Of a stretch of 64,000 nucleotides of DNA, positions 36,534 through 44,776 are shown one piece after another. The position numbers were made by a program, and so were the translations under genes. Below the pieces are notes generated by a model. That model made no database searches and was not told the DNA's origin. It saw nothing but the letters and a program-made list of their open reading frames with translations. This DNA comes from Thermoplasmata archaeon. GTDB lineage: Archaea > Thermoplasmatota > Thermoplasmata > Lutacidiplasmatales > SKW197. Location: positions 41,023 through 105,022 of the forward strand of contig JAVZCK010000007.1 in the NCBI GenBank assembly GCA_038874435.1. The letters run 5' to 3'. Numbering within the stretch: position 1 is the stretch's first letter; each line of letters starts with the position of its first letter.

Positions 36534-36742
36534 CCCCCTGAAAAGGCAGAATGAATTTCAATTTTCTCCTTTCCAGAAATCGAGAGTTTTGCATCGAGAG
36601 GTAAAATTTTTCCATTCAAAATGAAGACCACATTGCCTAGGGATAACCCAAGTTTTTCAAGAACATCCATTGCAGAGGTGTTTTTTCTCACCTTTATTCT
36701 CTTTTTTTCCCTGCTTGGATAAAGCACCACTTCAATTTCCAT
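36530..36742 (-). CDS. Ubiquitin-like small protein (ThiS/MoaD/SAMP type)
   Basis: A 70-residue beta-grasp protein ending in Gly-Gly (AFSGG), the site that E1-like enzymes adenylate and then thiolate or conjugate. The beta-grasp pattern is recognisable (EIEVVLYPSREKKRIKV, then a helix SAMDVLEKLG, then VVFILNGKILP). Archaeal members serve as sulfur donors for tRNA thiolation or molybdopterin, or as protein modifiers (SAMPs). It starts two bases after the MTA phosphorylase stop, so they form an operon. No E1-like gene is in the window. Confidence 0.85.
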   Translation of the reverse strand: MEIEVVLYPSREKKRIKVRKNTSAMDVLEKLGLSLGNVVFILNGKILPLDAKLSISGKEKIEIHSAFSGG

Positions 36743-36744
36743 TT

Positions 36745-37470
36745 TTATTCCTCTATCAGTTCTACTGCCTTCTGAAGCACAGCCACAAGTTTATCGTTCA
36801 TTTCAGCAACCACTCTGAGTGTGGTCTCATGTGTGATTTGCTCAGAGGAGATTCCCGCAGCCCAGTTTACAACCATGCACAGTGGCTGGTAAGTAACTGC
36901 CAGCTCCCTTGCAAGTTTTGCTTCTGGCACCACGGTCATTCCAACGATGTCTCCACCAAGCGTGGAAAGCATTTTAATTTCTGCAGGCGTTTCAAATTGT
37001 GGGCCAGGCATGCACGCATACACGCCATGGTCTGCGTAATGGCATTTGAGCTCTGCCAACACTTCGCTGAGAATCTTGCGAAGTTCTGCTGAAAACGGTT
37101 CGGTCATGTCCACATGTTTAATTTCATCATCGTAGAATGTGTGCACCTCTTTTGTAAAATCAATATACTGGGAGGGAAGCACAAAGGAGCCGGGTGGCAT
37201 TTCTCTGTTGATTCCGCCCACTGCAGAAACCGCAATTATTTTCTCAACACCAGATTTTTTCAGAGCATAGAGGTTTGCCCTGTGATTGATTCTGTGAGGT
37301 GGCAATTGTTTGATTTTTCCATGGCGTGAGAGGAATACAATCTCTTTTCCACTAAGCAGCCCAGTTGTGACCACAACCTGCCCGTAGGGTGTCTGTCTGA
37401 CTACATCCCTTGGTCTTTCCAGGCCAGTAAGTGATTTATAAAGGCCAGACCCGCCTATGATACCAATCAT
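36745..37470 (-). CDS. mtnP: S-methyl-5'-thioadenosine phosphorylase (MTAP family)
   Basis: A 241-residue enzyme that splits methylthioadenosine with phosphate, recycling adenine and methionine; some archaeal members act on MTI or other purine nucleosides. Visible signatures are IGIIGGSGLY at the N-terminus, the phosphate site RHGK, GPQFETPAEIKML and MTVVPEAKLARE. The frame continues upstream, but the ATG at 37470 is chosen for homology and a GGTGG ribosome site (37475-37479 on the plus strand). The promoter TATA lies at 37501-37510. It is the first gene of a pair with the ubiquitin-like protein. Confidence 0.92.
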   Translation of the reverse strand: MIGIIGGSGLYKSLTGLERPRDVVRQTPYGQVVVTTGLLSGKEIVFLSRHGKIKQLPPHRINHRANLYALKKSGVEKIIAVSAVGGINREMPPGSFVLPSQYIDFTKEVHTFYDDEIKHVDMTEPFSAELRKILSEVLAELKCHYADHGVYACMPGPQFETPAEIKMLSTLGGDIVGMTVVPEAKLARELAVTYQPLCMVVNWAAGISSEQITHETTLRVVAEMNDKLVAVLQKAVELIEE

Positions 37471-37500
37471 GGTTCCACCACAGCAACAAAAAGAAAGAGG

Positions 37501-37510
37501 ATATAAAAGG
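37501..37510 (-). promoter_or_regulatory. TATA box for the MTAP/ubiquitin-like operon
   Basis: The minus strand reads CCTTTTATAT 31-40 bases before the ATG, giving a short leader with GGTGG. Confidence 0.6.
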
Positions 37511-37565
37511 GTATGGGAGGAGGAAAAGGAAGAGGACAAGAGGGTATGCATATGCATGGCAATAG

Positions 37566-37575
37566 ATATATATAC
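37566..37575 (+). promoter_or_regulatory. TATA box for the secreted peptide/Cas4-like unit
   Basis: ATATATATAC lies 22-31 bases before the ATG at 37597. It is divergent from the MTAP promoter, the two TATA boxes being about 55 bases apart. Confidence 0.6.
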
Positions 37576-37596
37576 AGAAAGTCCGATATATCTGTC

Positions 37597-37929
37597 ATGA
37601 GGTTGCAGTTTCGAGTTACACTTGGTCTCCTGTTTGTGTGTATATCTCCACCCTATCTGTCTGCATCTAGTTACGCCTTTGTAGGGCATCAAGTTTTGGG
37701 AGTGTCTCTCATTAGAAAACAACTTGCTCAATCACATCCATCTAACGAAAAGGAGAGTTCAATATACACTCAAATGGTAAGACATGGTTATTCCAACGAT
37801 GGCATACTATACAATAACCCGATAAAAATACCCAGTTATCTAAACAAAATCTTGTCTACTGATCTATCTCCATTCATATCGCAACAGGAAGGTGGCCAAT
37901 GTGATACGTGTTTCTGCAGCGGATGTTGA
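37597..37929 (+). CDS. Putative secreted peptide with cysteine-rich C-terminus, unknown function
   Basis: A 110-residue protein beginning MRLQFRVTLGLLFVCISPPY, a clear signal-peptide pattern (basic start, hydrophobic core, small residues in SASSYA). The rest is polar. It ends in GGQCDTCFCSGC, with four cysteines in nine residues. The ATG is correctly spaced from a strong TATA box. The last 29 bases overlap the start of the Cas4-like gene in another frame, so the cysteine tail may partly be forced by that overlap. No family is recognised. It could instead be a long leader of the downstream gene. Confidence 0.5.
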   Translation: MRLQFRVTLGLLFVCISPPYLSASSYAFVGHQVLGVSLIRKQLAQSHPSNEKESSIYTQMVRHGYSNDGILYNNPIKIPSYLNKILSTDLSPFISQQEGGQCDTCFCSGC

Positions 37930-38875
37930 AAAGTACATCTACTGTCCACTGAGTTGGAAACTTAGTTATAGTGAGAGAGACGAGGAAAATAAAGCCCAGA
38001 AGGAAGGGAAAAGGAAGCATAAAAAGTATGCGAAGAAGGTAAAGCAGATTCTTAAAACAGAACAAAGTGTTGCTGAGGCAGAAATGCTTGTGTTTATTGG
38101 AGGTGTGATTTCGACGATTGTGGCACTGTCAGGAGCAATAATTTACTCCCCTCTCCAGAATTTCATAGTTTCCAGAATTGCCTTAATTGTAGGATTAATT
38201 TGGTTTGGTGTTGCAGTGTTTTTTCTCTATCTCTCTGCATTTTTTACACCCCTTACACTTCGACATGTGTTGTTCACAGGGCTTCTTGCGGGTATTTTGT
38301 TTTTGATATCCTCTTTCACTTATGCTTTTGATAACCCCTACATTGGGCTCATATTTGAGCCAATAGCTCTTATCTGGCTCATATTCACATCTGTATTTTT
38401 CTTTATCGGAGAACGGTATCATGCAAAAGCTGTGAGGATGCGGCAGGAGATGGAGCTTGAGAGGAAAGAGATAGTGATGCCATCCCAAGAGGCCCCAATG
38501 GAAACAAGGGACGGAAAGTTGAGAGGAACACCGGATTTAATACTAAAGTCGGGTGAATTCCTAATTCCTGTGGAGATAAAGACAGGGAGGGTACCACAAG
38601 GTCCACATTTTTCCCACATCATGCAGCTGATAGCCTACTGTTATATCATAGAGGATGTGCATGGTAAATCTCCCCCTTATGGGATTCTAAGGTATGGGAA
38701 CACCAATTTTGAGATTGAATACACATCAGAGCTTAAGAACCTGCTTGAAAAGAAGATAGAAGAGATTGGAAAAGCACTAAGGGGTGAAATTGTAGTTCAT
38801 AGGAACCATAACAGACCCGCCAAGTGCAGAAATTGTTCAAGGAAGGAGATTTGTCCAGAGCGGCTAGCTCACTGA
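37901..38875 (+). CDS. Cas4/RecB-like Fe-S nuclease with inserted transmembrane domain
   Basis: A 324-residue protein. The N-terminus SAADVEKYIYCPLSW (Cys15) and the C-terminal KCRNCSRKEIC (Cys309, 312, 318) supply the four cysteines of the Cas4 iron-sulfur cluster. The nuclease core is at about 205-260: GTPDLIL (Asp212), PVEIKTG (Glu225, Lys227) and MQLIAY (Gln242). Between the first cysteine and the core, residues 59-170 form about four transmembrane helices. Cas4 proteins are 5'-directed exonucleases for spacer processing, but no cas gene is nearby. The start is GTG at 37901 after GGAAGGTGG; GTG at 37892 is possible. Confidence 0.82.
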   Translation: MIRVSAADVEKYIYCPLSWKLSYSERDEENKAQKEGKRKHKKYAKKVKQILKTEQSVAEAEMLVFIGGVISTIVALSGAIIYSPLQNFIVSRIALIVGLIWFGVAVFFLYLSAFFTPLTLRHVLFTGLLAGILFLISSFTYAFDNPYIGLIFEPIALIWLIFTSVFFFIGERYHAKAVRMRQEMELERKEIVMPSQEAPMETRDGKLRGTPDLILKSGEFLIPVEIKTGRVPQGPHFSHIMQLIAYCYIIEDVHGKSPPYGILRYGNTNFEIEYTSELKNLLEKKIEEIGKALRGEIVVHRNHNRPAKCRNCSRKEICPERLAH

Positions 38876-40353
38876 TACCCATCCAGCTCAGTGCGGTTCC
38901 AGTAAAAATAACCAGGACTTTTCTGTGACTCTGCAAGTTCCCTGTTCACACCCCCCTGCACACTCCCATACTTCTCCTTTATCTGCTCCTCAGCAGTTTT
39001 TGCGTTTTCTAGTGCTTTCTTTATGTGCTCCGCATCGATGTACTCAGAGCGAGTAATAACAGCTAGGTCTCCAGCAGCCCTTATAAGCCCTCCCAATTCT
39101 CGCAATCTAAGCGTGAGAGCATTTTCAGCTTTGTCTATTTTCTTTGCCCTTTTTCTTGCTTCTTCAATAATCTCAATCACTGCAGCTCTAGTCGCATGTG
39201 GAATTTTTCCATCCATTGTGATTTCCTGGGCTATAAATTGGGCAAGTTTCATTCTGTTATGCTCAGTGTCTGGCATGTATGTTTCCAAGAGGACTTCATA
39301 ACCGTTTCCAATAATTCTTGAGCGCAGGGGTGAGAGAATTGTGGCCAAATCCCGGATATTGCATGCACCTACAAAGATGAAGTCGCAGGGCACTGCGTCA
39401 ACACGCACACTTGCACCAGCACTCTGGGGGTTTCTCCCCGTGATGGGGAATTTCTTTTCCTGCATTGCTGTGAGGATATAACGCTGAAGATGCCCCAAAT
39501 GAGGAAGCTCGTCAATGAACAGCACACCCTGATGTGCCTCATGAATTGCACCAGGAATTACCCTTTCATAGGGCTGAGTTCCGAGTTCTTTGTGCCCTCC
39601 ATAGGGGTCATGTCTCACATCCCCAAGCAACTCTGTCTCGCTCGCACCAGTCGCCAACACAAACGGTTTTCGCTCAAGCGGGACAATTACCTTTCTTGGG
39701 CTCTGTTTCTCAATTTCCTTTCTACGCTCAAGGGTGCGCTGGTCCAGCATCCTTATTTTATCACCAGCTCGTTCATAGACCACGACTTCTTCTTTGTCAC
39801 CTACAACTCTAGTGGTGGTAACCGAATTTCTCTGGGGTAGCATGTCTCCGAGTGTAAAAAACAAATTGCCAACAATGTCCGAGAATGGTGCAGATTCTCC
39901 TTTTCCACCCATCTTCGGCTTTTGGCATCTTGGACAAACTCTTTCAGTGTAGTTTGAATACATTCCGCACTGAGTGCATCTATATCCCAAACGTTCTGCA
40001 ATATGTGAGGGAACCTCCTTAGGGTCCAGTAGTTCTCCTTCTACAAACTGTTTCCGTTCTCGCTCCGCATAAACTGCATCCTTGCTTAGCACTTCTACTG
40101 CGGGTCTCTCCGGGTTACTGGGATTATGGACAACTCTAATTTCTTCCGTGGGTTTAGGAATGTGAAGGGCAAGCGCCTGAGCAATCATAGACTTTCCGAT
40201 CCCAGGGGGTCCTATCAGAAGTAGATGCCTCCGCTGGTAGGCGGCAAGTCGTGCCATCTCAACCGCGCGTTCCTGTCCTATCACCCTTGCTAGAGGGTCT
40301 GCAGGAATTTCTATGTCCTTTGTGGTATCTATATCCAACAGAGTTTTCTTCAT
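38869..40353 (-). CDS. Lon/LonB-like AAA+ ATPase lacking the protease domain
   Basis: A 494-residue protein. The N-terminal part has VIGQERAVE, Walker A GPPGIGKS (48-55), a zinc-binding pair C126-x2-C129 and C140-x2-C143 within an insertion, Walker B VLFIDELPHLG, a sensor region near PSRSRIIGNGY-like sequence, and the helical lid. It ends at about residue 494 with no S16 Ser-Lys protease domain, though the ATPase is most like archaeal LonB. Its function is therefore probably remodelling rather than proteolysis. It follows dnaG by 11 bases and overlaps the convergent Cas4-like gene by seven. Confidence 0.82.
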   Translation of the reverse strand: MKKTLLDIDTTKDIEIPADPLARVIGQERAVEMARLAAYQRRHLLLIGPPGIGKSMIAQALALHIPKPTEEIRVVHNPSNPERPAVEVLSKDAVYAERERKQFVEGELLDPKEVPSHIAERLGYRCTQCGMYSNYTERVCPRCQKPKMGGKGESAPFSDIVGNLFFTLGDMLPQRNSVTTTRVVGDKEEVVVYERAGDKIRMLDQRTLERRKEIEKQSPRKVIVPLERKPFVLATGASETELLGDVRHDPYGGHKELGTQPYERVIPGAIHEAHQGVLFIDELPHLGHLQRYILTAMQEKKFPITGRNPQSAGASVRVDAVPCDFIFVGACNIRDLATILSPLRSRIIGNGYEVLLETYMPDTEHNRMKLAQFIAQEITMDGKIPHATRAAVIEIIEEARKRAKKIDKAENALTLRLRELGGLIRAAGDLAVITRSEYIDAEHIKKALENAKTAEEQIKEKYGSVQGGVNRELAESQKSPGYFYWNRTELDGYQ

Positions 40354-40364
40354 TTTTCATTCCT

Positions 40365-41699
40365 TTAATCTAGGTCATTACGAGTGTAGATACTCATTCC
40401 TTGTGGCACTTTTGTCACATTCCCCATCTTGGTTCCTATCACGATCTTCACACCATTTGCTTCAGAGAGGTCAAGGACTCTCTGGCTGATTATTCCATCA
40501 AAGATTACCGCTTTCAAGCCCTGAGGTGGGTTTCTGAGAACCTCTATTATGTCCCGCACTGGGATTTCCTTCACAATCATGTCTTTGTTGTTCACAAACC
40601 TTGCTTTTGAGGTGCCAGCAATCTGCATGTACATATGTTTATATCTTCCAAAGCCATCCACTTGTTGTGGTTGTGGGTTTTGGACAGTTTTTGTTTCCTG
40701 GGCATCATCCTTTTGTAAAGGGGGTTTTGAGTTTTCCTGCAGGGGCTGAATCTGTGAGGAATTTTGTTGTTCTGCGTGTTGAACTGGTGGTGGCGAAGTT
40801 TGTTCGGGTTTTGTCTCTTTTTCATGAGAAAAGTTCTGGGGCTTTGGTTCTTCCTGATTGGGCAGACCTGTAAGTCCATACATTTCAAGGTATTGTTGGA
40901 CTGGAATCTTGTTCCGCAAGCATTTCATGATTTGCTTAGGCGAGAGTTCTTCAACTTCTTCGCCTCTTGGTGCTCTAGCAATGAAATCAATCTCGCACAC
41001 TTGGAGCAGTTCCTTGAGAATAAGTTCCCCACCTCTGTCTCCATCTACGAATGCTGTTGCATGCTTGTTTTTTGAAAGTTCAATCACTGTTTGAGGCACA
41101 CTAGTTCCCTCAACCGCTATTGCATTTTTGATTCCTGCAGCAAGGAGGTTAAGTACATCCCTTCTGCCCTCAACAATTATTACGCTGTCTGAGTTGTCAA
41201 TGTTTGGTCCTGCTGGTAACTTGTCTTTACCATAGGTAATGATTTCCTCTGTCTGGACTACTGTTTTCACTGACTCAGTGATGTCAACGGTTGTGCTCTT
41301 TGCATCCTCAATCATCTTGGCTAGCAACTGTCTTGCTCTTTCAATTATTCTTGCCCTCTTTGTAATACGCACGTCCTCAATGTTCTCAATTTCAATTTTC
41401 GCTTTACAGGGTCCAACACGGTCAATGGTCTCGAGGGCTGCAGCGAGAATCGCAGTTTCAACCTGGTCAAGGCTAGAGGGAATGATAACATATCCTTCTA
41501 CCTTCCCCTTTTTGGAATCAATCTCCACCTCAATTCTCCCGAGACGTCCGCTTTTCTGCAGGTCTCTGAGGTCAAGTTCTTCTCCAAGCAATCCCTCGGT
41601 CTGTCCAAAAATGGCGCCAACCACATCGGGTTTTTCCACAATTCCTTCTGTTGCAATTTTAGCTCTTATTAGGTACTTTGTTGTTGATGGATCTATCAT
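40365..41699 (-). CDS. dnaG: Archaeal DnaG-type primase (TOPRIM, exosome-associated)
   Basis: A 444-residue protein. The TOPRIM domain has the catalytic glutamate motif IIVEGRRD (175-181) and VDGDRGGE (218-225). In archaea DnaG is a stable part of the RNA exosome, helping poly(A) binding, and can make primers in vitro. Residues 281-348 are a low-complexity Q/P/E/K linker before a conserved C-terminal domain (FGRYKHMYMQIAGTSKARF); the linker is longer than usual. GAGGTAGAT lies before the ATG. The AAA+ gene follows directly. Confidence 0.94.
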   Translation of the reverse strand: MIDPSTTKYLIRAKIATEGIVEKPDVVGAIFGQTEGLLGEELDLRDLQKSGRLGRIEVEIDSKKGKVEGYVIIPSSLDQVETAILAAALETIDRVGPCKAKIEIENIEDVRITKRARIIERARQLLAKMIEDAKSTTVDITESVKTVVQTEEIITYGKDKLPAGPNIDNSDSVIIVEGRRDVLNLLAAGIKNAIAVEGTSVPQTVIELSKNKHATAFVDGDRGGELILKELLQVCEIDFIARAPRGEEVEELSPKQIMKCLRNKIPVQQYLEMYGLTGLPNQEEPKPQNFSHEKETKPEQTSPPPVQHAEQQNSSQIQPLQENSKPPLQKDDAQETKTVQNPQPQQVDGFGRYKHMYMQIAGTSKARFVNNKDMIVKEIPVRDIIEVLRNPPQGLKAVIFDGIISQRVLDLSEANGVKIVIGTKMGNVTKVPQGMSIYTRNDLD

Positions 41700-41877
41700 G
41701 TTTATCTACCTCTTTGCACCACCAAAATGCCAACTCTCTTCCACTGAACCATGCCTTTTTCCTGAAGCAATAAAGGAAAGGAATGAGCGTGAAAGTGGAG
41801 AGCAAGGCAATCTTGGTGAAATATCCTATTTCGGTTTCAGCGAAGGGATAGAGTTTGGGAATATAAAAGTTTCGCAT
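41659..41877 (-). CDS. Possible small membrane protein upstream of dnaG
   Basis: A 72-residue frame (MRNFYIPKLYPF...) with one hydrophobic stretch (IGYFTKIALLSTFTLIPFLY) and a polar tail. It overlaps the start of dnaG by 41 bases. It fills the otherwise empty space before dnaG, but there is no clear ribosome site or family, so it may be only leader sequence. Confidence 0.25.
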   Translation of the reverse strand: MRNFYIPKLYPFAETEIGYFTKIALLSTFTLIPFLYCFRKKAWFSGRELAFWWCKEVDKHDRSINNKVPNKS

Positions 41878-41925
41878 CCATTCATTTACATTGGGTGATT
41901 TGAGCCAGAACATTGAATGCAAACC

Positions 41926-41933
41926 CATATATA
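41926..41933 (+). promoter_or_regulatory. TATA box near the 74-residue gene
   Basis: CATATATA lies 42-49 bases before the ATG at 41975; the leader carries GGGTGG (41965-41970). Being nearly symmetric, it could also serve the opposite direction toward dnaG. Confidence 0.5.
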
Positions 41934-41974
41934 GTAGCAATGAGATACGGGAAAAGAAATCAAAGGGTGGGCAA

Positions 41975-42199
41975 ATGCCAGAAGAGGATAATGGAAAATC
42001 CCTTTACATGAAATGCTTCTACTCTGATGATGATGGATTATGTCACATCATTGCATCTTCGCCTACAAAATGTAGCATGTGTCTTAACTGGCGAAGCTTG
42101 GATGAGGGTTTGAAACACAACTATGGCGTGCGGGATGTGTTCATAGAAATGTATGACATTCTCACCACTGACAGAAGATACAAGGGTTTCAAGGAGTGA
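41975..42199 (+). CDS. Small four-cysteine protein, unknown function
   Basis: A 74-residue acidic protein (MPEEDNGKSLYMKCFYS...). Cysteines at 13, 22, 32 and 35, the last two as CSMC, could bind one zinc. No family is recognised. The ATG has GGGTGGGC before it and a TATA box further upstream, so it looks like a real gene. Its end overlaps the convergent 172-residue gene by 11 bases. Confidence 0.6.
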   Translation: MPEEDNGKSLYMKCFYSDDDGLCHIIASSPTKCSMCLNWRSLDEGLKHNYGVRDVFIEMYDILTTDRRYKGFKE

Positions 42200-42707
42200 G
42201 TCCGCAGAGATGAAATACATTTTCTCCAATTTTTAGGTGCTGGCTGCAGGGATGAGATATTGATGGAATGTCTCTTTCAGCACCCACCTTACCAACTCGC
42301 TCCCCGAATTCCTTGCCGGTATGGTAAGCAAGTGGGTCGAGGTCATACCTTTTTTCATCAACCTTCAGACGAACATAATAATGAGGCCTTGTGAAAATTC
42401 CATATTTTTGCGTTGTGGAATAGAGCTTCGCATCTTCAAATCTGCCAGTTAGGTAGAGCATTGAAAGAAGCACAAACACAACCTTCATTGGTGGTTGAGT
42501 TCCTTGGTTCCAAATTTCACAGCTGGGCTGGAGGCGATAGAATGCCCAAGGTCTGATGCTGCTTAGTTTAATCTCGAATCTTCCAGAGACAAGTTGATAG
42601 ATTGCCTTCGCCACTCTCACATCGCTAAGTTTCTCTGGGGATAGCATTTTTGCATACTTTACCATATCTTGGTTGACAAAAAACCATGGCTTTGTACAGC
42701 ACTCCAT
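42189..42707 (-). CDS. Conserved-looking protein with a transglutaminase-like C-terminal pattern
   Basis: A 172-residue cytosolic protein (MECCTKPWFFVNQD...). The stretch HYYVRLKVDEKRYDLDPLAYH resembles the His/Asp half of transglutaminase-like cysteine-protease folds. The catalytic cysteine block is not evident; PPMKVVFVLLSML stands where one would expect it. The resemblance is weak and the function unknown. It begins seven bases after the surface-protein gene upstream, so the pair may be cotranscribed. Confidence 0.5.
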   Translation of the reverse strand: MECCTKPWFFVNQDMVKYAKMLSPEKLSDVRVAKAIYQLVSGRFEIKLSSIRPWAFYRLQPSCEIWNQGTQPPMKVVFVLLSMLYLTGRFEDAKLYSTTQKYGIFTRPHYYVRLKVDEKRYDLDPLAYHTGKEFGERVGKVGAERDIPSISHPCSQHLKIGENVFHLCGLTP

Positions 42708-42714
42708 CTAAGCC

Positions 42715-44730
42715 TCACCTCTTGCCTTTAAGTTTTGCAATAACAACGATTGCAAACAGGATGAGCAGAAGATAGACGACAAGTTCAGATGTAATGAAAC
42801 CTGGCACCTTTGGAAGGGTGCTTGTAATCACAATCTCCTCGACATAGCGTTTGTCAAAGTGAACTCTGAGTTTTATCCTGTATTCCTTCCCACCTTTCAG
42901 GGGTTCTCCATTTACAGAGGTGATTCTGTAATGGGTAATGTTTTTGTCTGTGAGATTGGCAATACTTATCCATCCACCTTCCCCTTCCAATAGGACCTCA
43001 TATTTTACAAAATCCTCACCTTCGTATTTATCCCACTTTACTACGAGGTAATCCTCTCCAGCCAGAGACAAGGAAAAATTTGCGACAAAATCCGGCACGA
43101 ACAACACATTCTTTGCGACCATGTGCGGCACAAAGGTTCCTGGCTCATAGTAGATTGCTCCCACCGTTATGTTCTTTTGCCCAGTGTATGCAAATGCTGG
43201 AAGTGGGAGACTGCATCGCATTGTAGTTGTATTGAGCGGGATAAAGTAGACGCTAGCAATTACAGGGCTCCATGAACTGTAAAAGTCTCCCGTGGTTTTA
43301 ATTTCTCCATCATAGATTATTGCAAATGGGGGGTAAAGCATGTGAAAGAGAAAGTTATTTTTGTGCTGCAATTTGAGCATCAGAATCTTCCCAAAATTGA
43401 TCTCTTCGTGTTCTAAAATAAGTGATGCATCAAGCCACCTGTCTGTTGAAAGGTTAAACCAGATAATTTTTTCACTCCTCAAGGAGGGAGTGTGTTTAGA
43501 GACAAAGACAATTGTGATACCAAAGTATGGATGAATGTATTTTTCCTCCAATTTCTTTATTTGGATGCTGAAGTTTCCATTTGGGTCTGTGCTGAAGTTT
43601 CCATGTACTTCACCCCAGTTGTTGAGAAAATAAAAGAAGTTGGAATTGGTGAAGGGTTTTGTGTTGTTGTAAACTGTACCATTGATTATCAGAGAACCGT
43701 TGAGGTAGGTCGAGTTATGAACGAGTACGTCAAATCCAGAACTGGCGCGTTCGGTGGTGCTAAGCGGTATCGAAAGCATAAAATTGGTTTCTAACTCGTT
43801 TGATTGGGCTTTGCCCCACACATAAATGTAAGGATTCATTATGACTTCTGGTGCAAGATAGAAATGTGCGATACCCTCGGCATTCGTAAAACCCTGAGCC
43901 CACTTCTTTTCACTCCCCAAATCTGTGGTGTAGTTTAGTAGAATTGTAGCATTAGGTACACCTCTTCCATTTTGGTCGCATAGCCCGAGGTCAAAACTTG
44001 CACTATTTTCACTTATTCTTACTGAGTGATACCAGACACTTAGTGGAATGTAGTCAAGCGAAACACTGCTCATTTCAATTTTTCCCTTAATCCTAGCACT
44101 TGCTGTAATCTTGAAATTTGCTGATTTATTCAACGATGGTACTATGAAGTTCCCACTGTACCTTCCTTCCCCTTCTTTTGAGAGGTTTAATGGCTTTTGG
44201 CTTCCTTCAGTTTCAAGAAATGCCACAATGTTTTCTGGTTGGGTCAATGTAGCGTTCTGATAACATTCCACATTAAATCGTACATTTTTTCCGGGAACAA
44301 GAGGTATAGCATCTTCATCTGGGAATGATATGTATACAACTGTGGGAGAATCAAAGGGGAGAGAAAGGTAGATGACTTTTTTGACGCCAGACACATTACC
44401 AACGATCATAAACCGTTTTTCTAAATCGTCTGATGTCAGGGTGTATTGCACAAGGTACTTTCCAGTGCTTATTTTTGTAGGATTTAAGGGCAGCAAATTG
44501 CTTCCATATATATCCGTGAGATTAACATAGATTTCATCAAGGTCCATAGGAGTTTCGCCGAGATATGCGAATATTGTAAGATTGAGTGTTTCCCCAGTAT
44601 GATAGACGCCCTGTCTATCAAATGAAGCGATCAGAACAAGTTCTGGTGTTGATTGGGCGAGCGAAATTACAAACTGGCTCTCAAGACATACAGCAGCCAC
44701 AGCCAAAATCACGAGCACACGGAAATGCAT
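42715..44730 (-). CDS. Membrane-anchored surface protein with Ig/fibronectin-like domains
   Basis: A 671-residue secreted protein. The signal peptide is 1-25. A series of beta-sandwich domains with many N-glycosylation sequons (NLT, NVS, NAT) follows. Residues about 545-640 resemble a fibronectin III domain (DYLVVKWDKYEG, YEVLLEG, YRIKLRVHFD). A single C-terminal transmembrane helix (about 645-664) and basic tail anchor it. It has no catalytic motif and is likely structural or involved in adhesion. The downstream gene is the 172-residue protein. Confidence 0.75.
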   Translation of the reverse strand: MHFRVLVILAVAAVCLESQFVISLAQSTPELVLIASFDRQGVYHTGETLNLTIFAYLGETPMDLDEIYVNLTDIYGSNLLPLNPTKISTGKYLVQYTLTSDDLEKRFMIVGNVSGVKKVIYLSLPFDSPTVVYISFPDEDAIPLVPGKNVRFNVECYQNATLTQPENIVAFLETEGSQKPLNLSKEGEGRYSGNFIVPSLNKSANFKITASARIKGKIEMSSVSLDYIPLSVWYHSVRISENSASFDLGLCDQNGRGVPNATILLNYTTDLGSEKKWAQGFTNAEGIAHFYLAPEVIMNPYIYVWGKAQSNELETNFMLSIPLSTTERASSGFDVLVHNSTYLNGSLIINGTVYNNTKPFTNSNFFYFLNNWGEVHGNFSTDPNGNFSIQIKKLEEKYIHPYFGITIVFVSKHTPSLRSEKIIWFNLSTDRWLDASLILEHEEINFGKILMLKLQHKNNFLFHMLYPPFAIIYDGEIKTTGDFYSSWSPVIASVYFIPLNTTTMRCSLPLPAFAYTGQKNITVGAIYYEPGTFVPHMVAKNVLFVPDFVANFSLSLAGEDYLVVKWDKYEGEDFVKYEVLLEGEGGWISIANLTDKNITHYRITSVNGEPLKGGKEYRIKLRVHFDKRYVEEIVITSTLPKVPGFITSELVVYLLLILFAIVVIAKLKGKR

Positions 44731-44776
44731 GTTTTCATTAAAAGTTCAGGTTTACTTAATGGTTTTGGAAACTCGT

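Noticed and set aside
37471..37731. N-terminal extension of MTA phosphorylase by 87 residues
   Set aside because: The promoter and GGTGG site lie inside it, and family homology begins at the later ATG.
41239..41898. 219-codon plus-strand frame opposite dnaG
   Set aside because: Shadow of dnaG; no ribosome site or family.
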